From Anaerotignum lactatifermentans DSM 14214 (GTDB lineage: Bacteria; Bacillota; Clostridia; Lachnospirales; Anaerotignaceae): a stretch of DNA of 48,810 nucleotides. Where the stretch lies: the NCBI RefSeq assembly GCF_900142265.1, contig NZ_FRAH01000020.1, positions 1 to 48,810 on the forward strand, read 5' to 3'. The notes under the pieces were generated by a model. The model worked only from the letters and a program-made list of their open reading frames with translations. It was not told the DNA's origin and did no database searches. Shown here piece after piece: positions 1 to 8,821 of the stretch; position 1 is the stretch's first letter, and each line of letters starts with the position of its first letter. Both the position numbers and the translations under genes were made by a program.

Positions 1-156
1 TGCTGCTATGATCTCTATCCCTTTTCTTTCGCATAATTCTCTAAGAATTTTCCCTATTTCAGCTTTCATTTTTCCATATATTACCTGTCTTCTATACTTT
101 GGTGCAAATACAATATGATATTTACATTCCCAACTCGTATGTGCTAAACTATTCAT
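1..156 (-). CDS. tnpA: IS200/IS605 family transposase TnpA, N-terminal part (cut by window edge)
   Basis: The minus strand reads from an ATG at 156 for 52 codons and runs off the window. The peptide opens MNSLAHTSWECKYHIVFAP and continues KYRRQVIYGKMK, the characteristic start of the small Y1 (HUH) transposase of IS200/IS605. That enzyme catalyses single-strand transposition as a dimer. The HUH and catalytic Tyr motifs lie outside the window. An AGGAGG (164-169) sits 7 bases before the ATG, but it is buried in a 16-bp inverted repeat. Whether a tnpB follows cannot be seen. Confidence 0.9.
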   Translation of the reverse strand, partial: MNSLAHTSWECKYHIVFAPKYRRQVIYGKMKAEIGKILRELCERKGIEIIAA

Positions 157-158
157 AT

Positions 159-222
159 AAAAACCTCCTATGCTTTCTTGTGTCTTGGCGGACTCAAGAT
201 AATTATAGCATAGGAGGTTTTT
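159..222 (-). promoter_or_regulatory. Inverted repeat sequestering the tnpA ribosome binding site
   Basis: Positions 159-174 (aaaaacctcctatgct) and 207-222 (agcataggaggttttt) are perfect 16-base inverted complements. The right half on the mRNA contains the only AGGAGG of tnpA. A second, imperfect stem (176-184 with 191-199) nests inside the loop. IS200-type elements are known to keep transposase low by a leader hairpin that hides the Shine-Dalgarno. This structure fits that role directly. Confidence 0.75.
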
Positions 223-246
223 GCTTGAAGCTGAAGCTCACTGATT

Positions 247-270
247 CCCCCGGCATAGCCGGGGGTTTTT
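247..270. terminator. GC-rich hairpin at the IS200 left end
   Basis: cccccggc (247-254), loop ata, gccggggg (258-265), then five T on the plus strand. It lies between the tnpA leader and the host gene terminator. It may be the subterminal palindrome recognised by TnpA, and also a block to transcription. The exact element boundary (about 266-280) cannot be fixed from one end. Confidence 0.6.
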
Positions 271-282
271 ATTGGATTCACC

Positions 283-322
283 AAAAAAACAGCAGTGTCT
301 TTCCTAATCCGAAAAACACTGC
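283..322 (-). terminator. Terminator of the CorC-like gene
   Basis: On the minus strand a stem gcagtgt/acactgc (316-322 with 292-298) is followed by a run of seven T (283-289). It lies directly after the stop of the CorC-like gene and just before the IS left end, so the element sits immediately downstream of a host terminator. Confidence 0.75.
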
Positions 323-330
323 CGATTCTC

Positions 331-1614
331 TTATTCTTCCGTTTCTGTTTCTTCCTCCGTATGGGGTATTTTATAAATACGCAATTTTCCGATACGGTTC
401 TTTTCCATATCTTCTACCACAATACGCAGACCGTCTGTTTCGATTTCTTCGCCGTCTTTGGGGAAGTTGCCCAGCACCAGCAGTACATAACCGGCAATGG
501 TATCCACTTCCTCGCTGATGAGCTCGCATCCGATCATTTCGTTCAGATCTTCCAGACGGGTGCTGCCGTCCACCACGAATTCATCCTCTTTGACAACTTC
601 GATATCTTCTTCTTCGTCGTCGAATTCGTCCTCGATTTCCCCAACGATTTCTTCTACCAGGTCCTCCATGGTCAGCAGACCAGCTGTACCGCCGTATTCA
701 TCTAGTACGATGGCCACCGCCAAATGGTCGTCCCGCATCTGGGCAAACAGCTGCGCCAGAGGTTTGCTTTCATAGGTAAAGAAAGGTTCTCTCATATATT
801 TCGCCGGTGTAAAGTCCTCCTGATCTGCCAGGAACACATCTTTGACATACAGGACACCGACAATGTTGTCCAAATCTTCTTCGTATACAGGCACACGGGA
901 AAAACCTTCTTCCCGCACCACTTCTACAAATTCCGCGTAAGTGGCTTCGGTGCTGACAGCCAAAATGTCCGTTCTGGGTGTCATGGCATCCCTTGCTTTC
1001 GCATCGCCGAAGTTAACCACGTTATCCATCATGGTACGTTCTTCCTGTTCCAACACACCTTCCTCATGGCTTACATTCAGAATGGTACGCAGTTCCGCCT
1101 CTGTAATCAGCGGCGCTCTTTCATTGGAATTGCATCCCATCATTTTCGCAAATGTGCCTGTAACCACATTCAAAACCGCAACCACCGGTGTGAAAATCCA
1201 ATTGAAAAACGCAATGAGATTGACAACGATCAATGCCACTTTTTCTGCTTTCTGCGCCGCAATGGTTTTTGGTGTAATTTCCCCAAAGATCAAAATGATG
1301 ATGGTAATCACTGCCGTTGCTACCCCAGCGCCGCTGCCGGCATCGCCGTTGAAAATCTGGATAGCCAATGCTGTTGTCAGTGCAGATGCACCGTTGTTTA
1401 CCAGGTTATTGCCGACCAAAATAGAGCTTAAAAGCTTGCTGGGGTTGTCCAGCAGCTTCTGAATCTTATCTGCGTTTTTGATTTTTTCATCCACCATATT
1501 CCGCAGCCGAATCCTGCTCAATGAAGTCAAAGCCGTTTCAGACGCTGAAAAAAACGCTGAACCGCATATCAGCAATATCAAAATCCCGATCAACACCGGA
1601 CTGCCTCCGTCCAC
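331..1614 (-). CDS. HlyC/CorC-family transporter (CNNM DUF21 - CBS pair - CorC_HlyC)
   Basis: Membrane protein of the CNNM/CorC/MpfA family, which exports or senses divalent cations such as Mg2+ or Co2+. A DUF21 domain with several transmembrane segments fills residues ~1-170, with the conserved serine-rich start SAFFSASETALTSLSR and the GEITPKT motif. A CBS pair follows (~195-320; MTPRTDILAV, FSRVPVYEEDLDNIVGVLYV, DEYGGTAGLLTMEDLVEEIVG), then an acidic spacer and a CorC_HlyC domain. The tail is Glu/Thr-rich. A GTG at 1623 is only one base from AGGAG (1625-1629). The in-frame GTG at 1614 has a 10-base gap and is preferred. It is a single gene with its own promoter and terminator. The substrate is inferred from the family only. 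Confidence 0.93.
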   Translation of the reverse strand: MDGGSPVLIGILILLICGSAFFSASETALTSLSRIRLRNMVDEKIKNADKIQKLLDNPSKLLSSILVGNNLVNNGASALTTALAIQIFNGDAGSGAGVATAVITIIILIFGEITPKTIAAQKAEKVALIVVNLIAFFNWIFTPVVAVLNVVTGTFAKMMGCNSNERAPLITEAELRTILNVSHEEGVLEQEERTMMDNVVNFGDAKARDAMTPRTDILAVSTEATYAEFVEVVREEGFSRVPVYEEDLDNIVGVLYVKDVFLADQEDFTPAKYMREPFFTYESKPLAQLFAQMRDDHLAVAIVLDEYGGTAGLLTMEDLVEEIVGEIEDEFDDEEEDIEVVKEDEFVVDGSTRLEDLNEMIGCELISEEVDTIAGYVLLVLGNFPKDGEEIETDGLRIVVEDMEKNRIGKLRIYKIPHTEEETETEE

Positions 1615-1670
1615 AAAAATCACTCTCCTAAAAAATACATATAACCTTCTTTTTTACAACTTAATATTTT

Positions 1671-1700
1671 ATTATAACAGAAAAACCCGATTCTTTGCAA
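1671..1700 (-). promoter_or_regulatory. Promoter of the CorC-like gene
   Basis: Minus strand TTGCAA (1695-1700), 18-base spacer, TATAAT (1671-1676). It abuts the stop codon of the ABC-F gene upstream, leaving a leader of about 50 bases. Confidence 0.65.
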
Positions 1701-1701
1701 G

Positions 1702-3615
1702 TTACGCCATTTCCTGACGGTTTTTCTCAATTTCCTCTGCCAGTTCGCTCAGTTCCATCCAGCGTTCCATTCTTTCTTCCAGCTTTTCTTCTGTGGCTGT
1801 TTTTTCATCGGAAAGCTCCTGCAAACGCATATAATCTGTAGTACATGCTGCCATTTCTGTTTCCAGTGCAGCAATCTTATCTTCCAGTGCGGCAATCTCA
1901 TCCCCGATGGAATCGTATTCCCGCTGGTCTTTATAAGACATCTTCAGCAGTTTCTTTTCTGCTTTCCGTTCCACAGGGGCTTCTTTCTTCACAGAAACAC
2001 TCTGGCTTTCCACTGGCTGTTCTTTCAGATAAGCGTTTCTGAAATCGGTATAACCGCCTTCGTACTGCTTGATGCGTCCATTGCCAAGGAAGGCAAAAAT
2101 TCTGCCCATAGTCTTATCCAGGAAATAACGGTCATGGGATACGGCTACCACTGCCCCTTGGAAATGATCCAGATAATCTTCCAGAATCATGAGGGTTTCA
2201 ATATCCAAATCGTTGGTAGGTTCATCCAAAAACAGGATATTTGGTGCTTCCATAAGGACTTTCGCCAGATACAGCCGCCGTTTTTCCCCGCCGGAAAGCA
2301 TGGAAATCGGTCCTCTCTGCATGGGAATGGGGAACAGGAATTTTTCCAACAGCTGAGAAGCAGAAAGTCTGCCGTCTACCGTAGGCACATACTCTGCCAC
2401 ATCTCGGATATAATCCAGTACCCGCTGATTTTCGTCCCATTCTTCGTTTTCCTGGGCAAATACGCCAATTTTGACTGTTTCCCCTCTTGTGACCGTGCCG
2501 CTGTCAGGCTGAAGCTGACCTGTCATCATTTTCAGCAATGTAGTCTTACCGCAGCCGTTATTCCCGGTGATGCCCACACGGTCATTCCGCAGGATGATAT
2601 AGCTGAAATCATGGATATATTCCACGCCGTTATAGCCTTTGCAGACATGTTCCAGTTCAATGGTCTTTTTCCCCAGACGGCTATTAACAGAAGAAATATC
2701 CACACTCTGTTTTTCTTCCGGCGCACGAATGGCAGACACTTCTTCAAATCGCTGCAAACGGGCTTTCTGTTTGGTGGAACGTGCCTGCGCCCCACGACGC
2801 ACCCATTCCAGTTCGTTCCGCAGGAAGTTCTGACGTTTTTTCTCCTCGGAAAGAAGACGTTCTTCCCGTTCCGCTTTCATTTCCAGATATTTTGTAAAGT
2901 TTGCCTGATAGGTATAAATCTTCCCTTTTTCCAGTTCCAGCATACGGTTTGCTACCCTATCCAAGAAATAACGGTCATGGGTTACCATCAAAAGGGCTTT
3001 GGAGTATTTTTCCAGATGTTTTTCCAACCATTCCACAGTATCGTTGTCAATGTGGTTGGTAGGTTCGTCCAAAATCAGCAAATCCACAGGCGCAATCAAT
3101 GCCGCTGCCAATGCCACTCGTTTCCGCTGACCGCCGGAAAGAGTTTCTACAGGCTGGGAAAAATCAGAAATACCCAGACGAGTCAGGATGTTTTTGGCTT
3201 CGCTTTCCAAAGACCACGCTTCTGCCTTGTCCATTTTTTCGGAAAGCTGTGCCGCCTGTTTTGTCAGTTTCTCATCGGTAGGGTTTGTTTCCAGGGCTTT
3301 CATGGTGCTTTCGTATTCCCGCACCAGTGCCATTACAGGGTTATCCCCATAAAATACCTGTTCCAGCACAGTGGTTCCCGGACGGAACACCGGGGACTGG
3401 GGCAGATACCCCATACGCATACCGTTCATGGTAATGATTTCCCCACTGTCCGCCTGATTCACGCCTGCAACGATTTTCAGCAGGGTAGACTTCCCTGTGC
3501 CGTTGACACCTACTACACCAATTTTATCCCCTTCGTGGATGCTGAAGGAAATATCGTCAAAAATCACTCTTGTACCATAACTTTTACGGATATTCTCCGC
3601 TGTCAGTAAAACCAT
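1702..3615 (-). CDS. ABC-F family ATP-binding protein (Uup-like)
   Basis: Soluble protein with two ABC ATPase domains and no membrane segments, as in ribosome-associated ABC-F factors. Domain 1 has Walker A GVNGTGKST, signature LSGGQRKRVALA and Walker B LLILDEPTNHID. The linker is charged (YLEMKAEREERLLSEEKKRQ). Domain 2 has GNNGCGKTT, LSGGEKRRLYLA and ILFLDEPTNDLD. The last ~75 residues form a coiled coil (IAALEDKIAALETEM), as in Uup, which resolves ribosome or DNA branch problems. The frame stays open upstream to 3990, but that part overlaps lgt and has no family similarity. The ATG at 3615, with GAGGG about 6 bases before it, gives the normal length of 637 residues. No resistance role can be claimed. 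Confidence 0.93.
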   Translation of the reverse strand: MVLLTAENIRKSYGTRVIFDDISFSIHEGDKIGVVGVNGTGKSTLLKIVAGVNQADSGEIITMNGMRMGYLPQSPVFRPGTTVLEQVFYGDNPVMALVREYESTMKALETNPTDEKLTKQAAQLSEKMDKAEAWSLESEAKNILTRLGISDFSQPVETLSGGQRKRVALAAALIAPVDLLILDEPTNHIDNDTVEWLEKHLEKYSKALLMVTHDRYFLDRVANRMLELEKGKIYTYQANFTKYLEMKAEREERLLSEEKKRQNFLRNELEWVRRGAQARSTKQKARLQRFEEVSAIRAPEEKQSVDISSVNSRLGKKTIELEHVCKGYNGVEYIHDFSYIILRNDRVGITGNNGCGKTTLLKMMTGQLQPDSGTVTRGETVKIGVFAQENEEWDENQRVLDYIRDVAEYVPTVDGRLSASQLLEKFLFPIPMQRGPISMLSGGEKRRLYLAKVLMEAPNILFLDEPTNDLDIETLMILEDYLDHFQGAVVAVSHDRYFLDKTMGRIFAFLGNGRIKQYEGGYTDFRNAYLKEQPVESQSVSVKKEAPVERKAEKKLLKMSYKDQREYDSIGDEIAALEDKIAALETEMAACTTDYMRLQELSDEKTATEEKLEERMERWMELSELAEEIEKNRQEMA

Positions 3616-3660
3616 GTTATTCCCTCTTTCTATGTATCGGTCCCCTGATGGGAACCATGC

Positions 3661-3703
3661 AAAAAACGGGCAGACCACCCTTTTGACGCGGTCTGTCCCG
3701 TTT
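3661..3703 (-). terminator. Terminator after lgt
   Basis: Minus-strand stem AACGGGACAGACC/GGTCTGCCCGTT with one bulged base, followed by a T run (3661-3666). It lies just after the lgt stop, between lgt and the ABC-F gene. Confidence 0.8.
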
Positions 3704-3707
3704 ACAA

Positions 3708-4604
3708 TCATTCTTCCTTTTGTTCGGTTTCCGCATTTGCCCCTTCGGTGACAGGCACCACAGCGGCTTTCTTTTTGCAGTAAACATACAGCACCACAGA
3801 GGCAATGATCAGTACTGCTGACAACGCCTGAGAAACGGGCACATTGCCGATGCAAAGCTGGTCTGTGCGCAGACCTTCGATCCACACACGCCCTAAGGCA
3901 TAGCCAAAGAAATACGTTGCGCAGACCTGACCATCGAATTTCTTTTTCCGCTGCAAAATCAGCAGAATGATGAATACACACAGGCTCCACATGGATTCAT
4001 ACAAAAATGTGGGGTGCACCTGAATATAATCCACGCCATTGACTGTCACCAGATTTTGCAGAATATCCGGTGTGACATCAGAAGCACGCACCTGAGAAAG
4101 CTGATACCGCATGGCAAACAGGTTATCTGTAAATCCGCCGAAAGCTTCTTTATTAAAGAAGTTACCCCAGCGACCCAGCATCTGTCCCAGAATCAAAGAT
4201 GGTGCCATGGTATCCGCCATAACCCAGAAGCTTTTCTTTTTCAAATGGCTGTAAACAATGGCTGTGAGGACACCACCAATGATGCCGCCGTAGATGGCAA
4301 GACCGCCTTCCCGGATGGCAAATATTTTTTCTGGATGCTGGCTGTAAAAATCCCAGGAAAAAATAACATAATACAGTCTTGCGCCGATGATGGCAATGAT
4401 CATGGCATAAATGATAAAATCCAGATAGGTATCCGGGTTTTGACCCGTGCGTTTGGCTTCATGGAGCGCCAGCAGCACCCCAAGAATCACACCAAGCCCA
4501 ATGAAAATACCATACCAGTAAATATCCTGTCCAAATACTGTAAAAGCCGTACGGCTCAAGTGGTCGATTTCGATTCCCAGATTGGGAAACCAAATTTCAG
4601 GCAT
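3708..4604 (-). CDS. lgt: Prolipoprotein diacylglyceryl transferase
   Basis: Integral membrane enzyme that transfers diacylglycerol from phosphatidylglycerol to the lipobox Cys of prelipoproteins, the first step of lipoprotein maturation. About seven hydrophobic segments are visible. The Lgt signature GRWGNFFNKEAFGG lies mid-protein, and the conserved HPTFLYES follows it. The N-terminal WYGIFIGLGV segment and the REGGLAIYGGIIGG loop also match the family. It has 298 residues, normal, with a charged Glu-rich tail. ATG at 4604 with AAGGG before it. It ends in a strong terminator. Substrates are present in this window: lipoproteins at 10.1, 12.1 and 30.3 kb. Confidence 0.97.
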   Translation of the reverse strand: MPEIWFPNLGIEIDHLSRTAFTVFGQDIYWYGIFIGLGVILGVLLALHEAKRTGQNPDTYLDFIIYAMIIAIIGARLYYVIFSWDFYSQHPEKIFAIREGGLAIYGGIIGGVLTAIVYSHLKKKSFWVMADTMAPSLILGQMLGRWGNFFNKEAFGGFTDNLFAMRYQLSQVRASDVTPDILQNLVTVNGVDYIQVHPTFLYESMWSLCVFIILLILQRKKKFDGQVCATYFFGYALGRVWIEGLRTDQLCIGNVPVSQALSAVLIIASVVLYVYCKKKAAVVPVTEGANAETEQKEE

Positions 4605-4618
4605 AAGATCCCTTCTTT

Positions 4619-5866
4619 CTATCGCATTACCGATAGAACCATTTTATCCTGCGCAATGGTATTTTGCAACAATTTTTCCAAATCCTTTTTGTGCAATTCT
4701 TTCGTCAGGCGAAAAAGATCGCTCAAATCCGCGTCAAAAGGCGTCAATTCGATCTGCGTCAATCCAATGGCAGAAATGGACTGGAACAGCCGCAAAGTCT
4801 GCCCTACTGCCTTTTTCTGCAGTCTGCGGAAATGATTTTCGTCGATACCGTTCTGCTTTAGCCGCTTCCAGTGGGTCAAAAGCAGTTCTGCCGTTTCTTC
4901 CGCCTGCTCGCCACTGCCCATAAAGGCGCAGAAGGCAAAACCGTTTCCACAGCTGTACATCCGCTCCAGCGGCGCATCCAGCAAATCTTTTTCATAAGCT
5001 TCCAGAAAAAACGGACTGCTTTCTCCTGCCCATAAATCCATCAAAAGCTCCATGGCAAGTTTCTCCCGTAGATTTCTTTCCCCTGGTTCCAGTTTAAAGC
5101 CAACTTGAAACACTGGTCGGCGCAGTCCCATAGCAATTTCCCGATACCGCTCCTGAATGGTGTCCGGTTCTTTACAGTATACAATTTTTCCGGTGCTTTC
5201 TTTCTCCTGAACCAGCGCTGTTGCTTCCATGATCTGATGATCATCCACATCGCCGGCACAAATGAGCCAGAACTTTTGGGGCAGATAGCAGGCATCATAG
5301 ACTTTCTGCATCTTCTCCGCTGTGGTGTTTTTCACGCTTTCTTCTGTTCCTGCAACGGGAAAACGCACAGGATGCTTCTGATACATCAAATCAACCATAG
5401 TTTCATAAGCTGCCCGGTTGGCGTCATCTTTCCCCATGCGAATTTCGCTTCGGATGATGCTTTTTTCCTTTTCCACATCTTCCTCCTGAAAACAAGGATG
5501 CTGCACAAAATCCAGCAATAACCGCAGGTTTTCCATAAAGTTTTCACGGCAGGAGAAATAGTAGACTGTTTTTTCCCCATCCGTAAAAGCATTGGCTGCC
5601 GCTCCCTGTTTGCCGAACTGAAAAAGGGCATCTCCCCAACTCTGCTGGAATAGCTTATGCTCGATGAAATGGGCAACACCCAAGGGGAAGCGAATCGGCT
5701 TTTCGCTGTTTTCTCCCTGACAGCAAACATCGTTGGAACCGAAAGGCACCACCACCGCCGCAAATTTTTCTCCAAACTGTTTTTTGGGGTAAATACAGCA
5801 GCGCATACCTGCCGCCGCCCGTTCCCGCAATATGGTTTCTCCTGCACCATGGCGCATCAATCCCAT
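4619..5866 (-). CDS. ymfH: M16 family metalloprotease with intact zinc motif (YmfH type)
   Basis: Insulinase/M16 peptidase of 415 residues, two homologous halves. The inverted zinc motif HFIEH is at residues 66-70 (zinc ligands H66 and H70, catalytic E69). The downstream Glu ligand is in EKEKSIIRSEIRM. The C-terminal half keeps no second HxxEH, as usual. It overlaps the end of the upstream inactive M16 partner by 10 bases, and its AGGAGG lies inside that gene, so translation is probably coupled. The B. subtilis homologues YmfF/YmfH form such a pair; current database names link them to EF-P 5-aminopentanol modification, which the sequence itself cannot show. Protease activity is likely, substrate unknown. 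Confidence 0.88.
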   Translation of the reverse strand: MGLMRHGAGETILRERAAAGMRCCIYPKKQFGEKFAAVVVPFGSNDVCCQGENSEKPIRFPLGVAHFIEHKLFQQSWGDALFQFGKQGAAANAFTDGEKTVYYFSCRENFMENLRLLLDFVQHPCFQEEDVEKEKSIIRSEIRMGKDDANRAAYETMVDLMYQKHPVRFPVAGTEESVKNTTAEKMQKVYDACYLPQKFWLICAGDVDDHQIMEATALVQEKESTGKIVYCKEPDTIQERYREIAMGLRRPVFQVGFKLEPGERNLREKLAMELLMDLWAGESSPFFLEAYEKDLLDAPLERMYSCGNGFAFCAFMGSGEQAEETAELLLTHWKRLKQNGIDENHFRRLQKKAVGQTLRLFQSISAIGLTQIELTPFDADLSDLFRLTKELHKKDLEKLLQNTIAQDKMVLSVMR

Positions 5867-7110
5867 GAAAATTCCTCCTCTCCTGTCAGGGCATACATTG
5901 TCCGCAATGAAAGCTTCTGTGCCGCTTTTACCACATCTTCTACTGTTACATCTGCCAGTCTGCGAAGCATCTGTTCAGAATCCAGATTTGTTCCAATGAT
6001 TTCCTGCTCCGCCACATAGTCCATGATTTTCCATTGAGAATCGGAAATATCGGATATCTTTCGCCGTATTTGCTCCACTGCATCTTGAAAATCGTCGTTT
6101 TTGATGCCATGATCCGCCACATTCTGCAAAATTCGACAAATTTCTGATGCTGTATGCTTGGCGTCCTTCCCAGCAACGCCCGTTTGGACAAAAGCCAATC
6201 CTGTCATGGTGTCGCATGTCATGGAAATATCGTAACACAATCCCTGTTTTTCCCGAATTTCCTGAAACAACAGTCCATTTCCACCGCCCAACACTTCACA
6301 AAGCACCCGCAGAGAATGAAAGGCTCTGTCCCAAGGATGCAAACCGGAATCAAAAGCCAATACCAGCCGAGTCTGTCCCATATTGGCTTTTTCGGCGATT
6401 TTGCGGCAAAGAGCCTGTTTCCGGGAAGTCTGCTGAAATTCCCACAATTCTTTCCCTTGTAAATCCAATGCGCCTTTCCATTTCTTCAACATCTGTCTGC
6501 CGTCGCTGTCACCGCAGACATAGAGATACACTGGCGCATGTGCCAGCACATCTTCATAAAAACCGCTGATGTCCGCCGAAGTGAGCTTTTCCAAATCTTC
6601 CAGATACCCGTCGGCGCAAATGCCTGCACCTTCGTCTTCCGCTGCCAGTTCTCTGGCTCGTTTTGCGGCAAAGGAGATTTTGTCATCTGCCTGCGCTTCT
6701 AGCCGCCGTCTTAAAATGGCTATACACCGTTCCACCGTTTCCGCAGGAAATTGGTTGTCTATTCGTTTTGGATGCTTCATCAATTGGAGCAGAAAATCCA
6801 GCACTTCTTTCTCTGACACATGCTTGGAAACTTCCATGGAGAAAGACAGCCATGCTTCTCCGCCTTTTTTGATGATCTGCACCTGCCACAGCGCGCCATA
6901 ACATTCCTCTGCCGCTGCTGCCACTGCTGTCACAGAAGGATATTTCTCCGTTCCTTTTTGAAGCACTTCTGCCAATAATGCAAGCTTTGTGGCATTTTCC
7001 CGGCGCAAAGGCACACGGAAAAAGCCCAGCAGAGCGTTTGTCTTGAACTTCTTTCCATCTACGAAAAACATCCGGCATTGTTCCGCTTTCTTTGCCGTTG
7101 TATTCCTCAT
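5857..7110 (-). CDS. ymfF: M16 family protein lacking the zinc motif (YmfF type)
   Basis: M16-fold protein of 417 residues. Where the partner has HxxEH this one reads LLAEVLQKGTEKYPS, so zinc and catalysis are lost. It keeps the substrate-side features of the second half (GGGNGLLFQEIREKQGLCYD, with conserved Arg and Tyr). Such catalytic/non-catalytic pairs act as heterodimers in mitochondrial processing peptidase and in bacterial M16B pairs. Start ATG 7110 with AGGTG about 6 bases upstream. It is the first gene of the two-gene unit, lying after the terminator of the FMN enzyme gene. Its pathway is unproven. Confidence 0.87.
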   Translation of the reverse strand: MRNTTAKKAEQCRMFFVDGKKFKTNALLGFFRVPLRRENATKLALLAEVLQKGTEKYPSVTAVAAAAEECYGALWQVQIIKKGGEAWLSFSMEVSKHVSEKEVLDFLLQLMKHPKRIDNQFPAETVERCIAILRRRLEAQADDKISFAAKRARELAAEDEGAGICADGYLEDLEKLTSADISGFYEDVLAHAPVYLYVCGDSDGRQMLKKWKGALDLQGKELWEFQQTSRKQALCRKIAEKANMGQTRLVLAFDSGLHPWDRAFHSLRVLCEVLGGGNGLLFQEIREKQGLCYDISMTCDTMTGLAFVQTGVAGKDAKHTASEICRILQNVADHGIKNDDFQDAVEQIRRKISDISDSQWKIMDYVAEQEIIGTNLDSEQMLRRLADVTVEDVVKAAQKLSLRTMYALTGEEEFSWD

Positions 7111-7170
7111 GCAATCACCTCATTTTGGTTTCTTTCCTCCTATTCTTTCCCGAAAGATGGGAAAAAATCC

Positions 7171-7206
7171 AAAAAAACAGCAGAGCCTGCTGTTCAGACT
7201 CTGCTG
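7171..7206 (-). terminator. Terminator of the FMN oxidoreductase gene
   Basis: Minus strand cagcagag (7199-7206) pairs with ctctgctg (7178-7185), followed by seven T (7171-7177). It lies just after the stop of the FMN enzyme gene. Confidence 0.85.
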
Positions 7207-7220
7207 TGTGTGATTCTATT

Positions 7221-8744
7221 TTATTTCATCCATTTTCCATCCAGCAAATCTTGTGCGTCTCTTGTCAGAGGGAAAATGTCGCTTCTATCGATGTATTCCA
7301 GAGAGAATTTTCGATTCAGTGCGGCAAAATGTTTCAGACCAAAGGCAATACGATTCAAATAAGAATATACGCCGATGGCACCTGTGGAGAAGTTGTTTGC
7401 TTCTTCGCCGTAAATATTCCGCAGTTCTCTCAAATCTGGGAACAATTCATCCACTGTGGAGCCGAACCGCTGGAGTTCTATAGGAATGTTACCTGCTTCG
7501 ATGAGTTCTCCCACTTTTTTGGCACTCATTGCCGCTGCCATGGATGCCCGGCAAATGCCGATGGCGCTCACATAAGGCGCACCAAACGCCAAAGCTTTAT
7601 AAACCTGATCTTCCATGGCAAAACCGCCGGTGATAGCAATATGGGGCAAACTCAAGCCTTCTTTTTCCATACGGGACATGATCTGCACCAGTTCACTTTC
7701 CATTGCCACTGTAGGCAGGCACCATTCGTTCATCATTTTACAAGGGCTGTAACCGGAGCCGCCGCCTGCGCCGTCGAATGTAACCATATCCACCTGTGCC
7801 ATGGACGCAATGCGCAATACCCGTTCCAAATCAGCCGGATCATAGCCAGCCATTTTGAAATATACATTTTTCAAGCCAATGGCACGGAGTTCATCAATGC
7901 GTTTGCAAAGGGATTCTTCGTCCCACATAGGCAATCTGCCATAAGAACGGAAGTTTTCCCCAAAGCCTGCTTTGTAGCGTTCCTGCATCTGCGGATCGGA
8001 AGGGTCAGGAATCACCAGCAGACCATTCTGCTGTGCCTTCAAAGCATCCTCCAAGGTTGCCAGACGGTTTACAGGCTGTGTGCCTTTGGCGGACTGACCG
8101 AATTTGATTTCAATGGCTTCACAGCCGCATTCCTTGATGGCGTATTCCGGTACACCAATGCGGTCATCGTCAATATTCACCTGCAAAATAATCTGTCCAT
8201 ATCCACGGTAATATTTTCGGAAAGCATCCAGAAATTCTTTCAGCTTCGGGCAATGTACCACTTTGCCGTTTTCCAGACGCAGTGTAGGGTCTTTGGTTAC
8301 GGCACCTTCGCCGATGACGGTCAATACGCCGGCCATAGCCGCACCGCCAAAGTAATCCTGCCAGTTCAACTTAATCAGAGCAGGCAGAATGATGGGCAAT
8401 TTCAGCTTCACAGGATGGAGTGTGCCGATTTCTGTTTCCAGATTCACATCGTGAATGGTTGCCTTATCGGAATCCGCTTCCGCACCCATAGCACCAAACA
8501 CCCGCCCATTGATGTTGAAATGGGAGTAATCAATGGGATACTGTTTTTCCGATGCTACCTGATTGTCCCCGGTAGTGGTGGGATACACGGCATCTGCACC
8601 ACGCACAGCAGACAAACCAATTTCACAAGTACCTACACAATCTGCTGTGCACATGGAGCACATACCGGAAAATGTGCAGGGATGAGCAGCATCTCTCAGT
8701 TTTGTTCTGTTGAAGGCAGAACCAAGCAAAGGACTATATGACAT
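7221..8744 (-). CDS. Stand-alone FMN-binding glutamate synthase-like oxidoreductase
   Basis: 507-residue protein matching the central FMN-binding TIM-barrel domain of glutamate synthase (GltB family), without the glutamine amidotransferase and GXGXG domains. The N-terminus carries a Cys cluster C23-x5-C29-x2-C32-x3-C36-x3-C40, suited to an Fe-S cluster. The core has EIKFGQSAKGTQPVNR, the FMN/2-oxoglutarate region (MVTFDGAGGGSGYSP) and HIAITGGF. The frame opens at a TTG at 8750, but AGGAGG is only 2 bases from it. The ATG at 8744 is 8 bases from that site and is chosen. Single gene with its own promoter, next to a same-strand LysR gene that may control it. Stand-alone homologues occur in archaea and clostridia; the electron donor and the true substrate are not known from sequence. 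Confidence 0.88.
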   Translation of the reverse strand: MSYSPLLGSAFNRTKLRDAAHPCTFSGMCSMCTADCVGTCEIGLSAVRGADAVYPTTTGDNQVASEKQYPIDYSHFNINGRVFGAMGAEADSDKATIHDVNLETEIGTLHPVKLKLPIILPALIKLNWQDYFGGAAMAGVLTVIGEGAVTKDPTLRLENGKVVHCPKLKEFLDAFRKYYRGYGQIILQVNIDDDRIGVPEYAIKECGCEAIEIKFGQSAKGTQPVNRLATLEDALKAQQNGLLVIPDPSDPQMQERYKAGFGENFRSYGRLPMWDEESLCKRIDELRAIGLKNVYFKMAGYDPADLERVLRIASMAQVDMVTFDGAGGGSGYSPCKMMNEWCLPTVAMESELVQIMSRMEKEGLSLPHIAITGGFAMEDQVYKALAFGAPYVSAIGICRASMAAAMSAKKVGELIEAGNIPIELQRFGSTVDELFPDLRELRNIYGEEANNFSTGAIGVYSYLNRIAFGLKHFAALNRKFSLEYIDRSDIFPLTRDAQDLLDGKWMK

Positions 8745-8785
8745 AACCAAGACCTCCTTATCGCATCATAATTTATCATAAAACC

Positions 8786-8814
8786 ATGGTAACATTAAGG
8801 ATGATTATTGTCAA
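8786..8814 (-). promoter_or_regulatory. Promoter of the FMN oxidoreductase gene
   Basis: Minus strand TTGACA (8809-8814), 17-base spacer ending in an extended TGT, then TACCAT (8786-8791). The start codon lies about 40 bases downstream. Confidence 0.65.
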
Positions 8815-8821
8815 TTTTAAC

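Noticed and set aside
3616-3990. N-terminal extension of the ABC-F protein
   Set aside because: It overlaps lgt and a terminator, and no ABC-F has such a start.
7115-7123. ATG-AGG-TGA mini reading frame before the YmfF-type gene
   Set aside because: Only two codons; the TGA overlaps the real ribosome site, but the upstream AGGAGG is 12 bases away and chance is likely.
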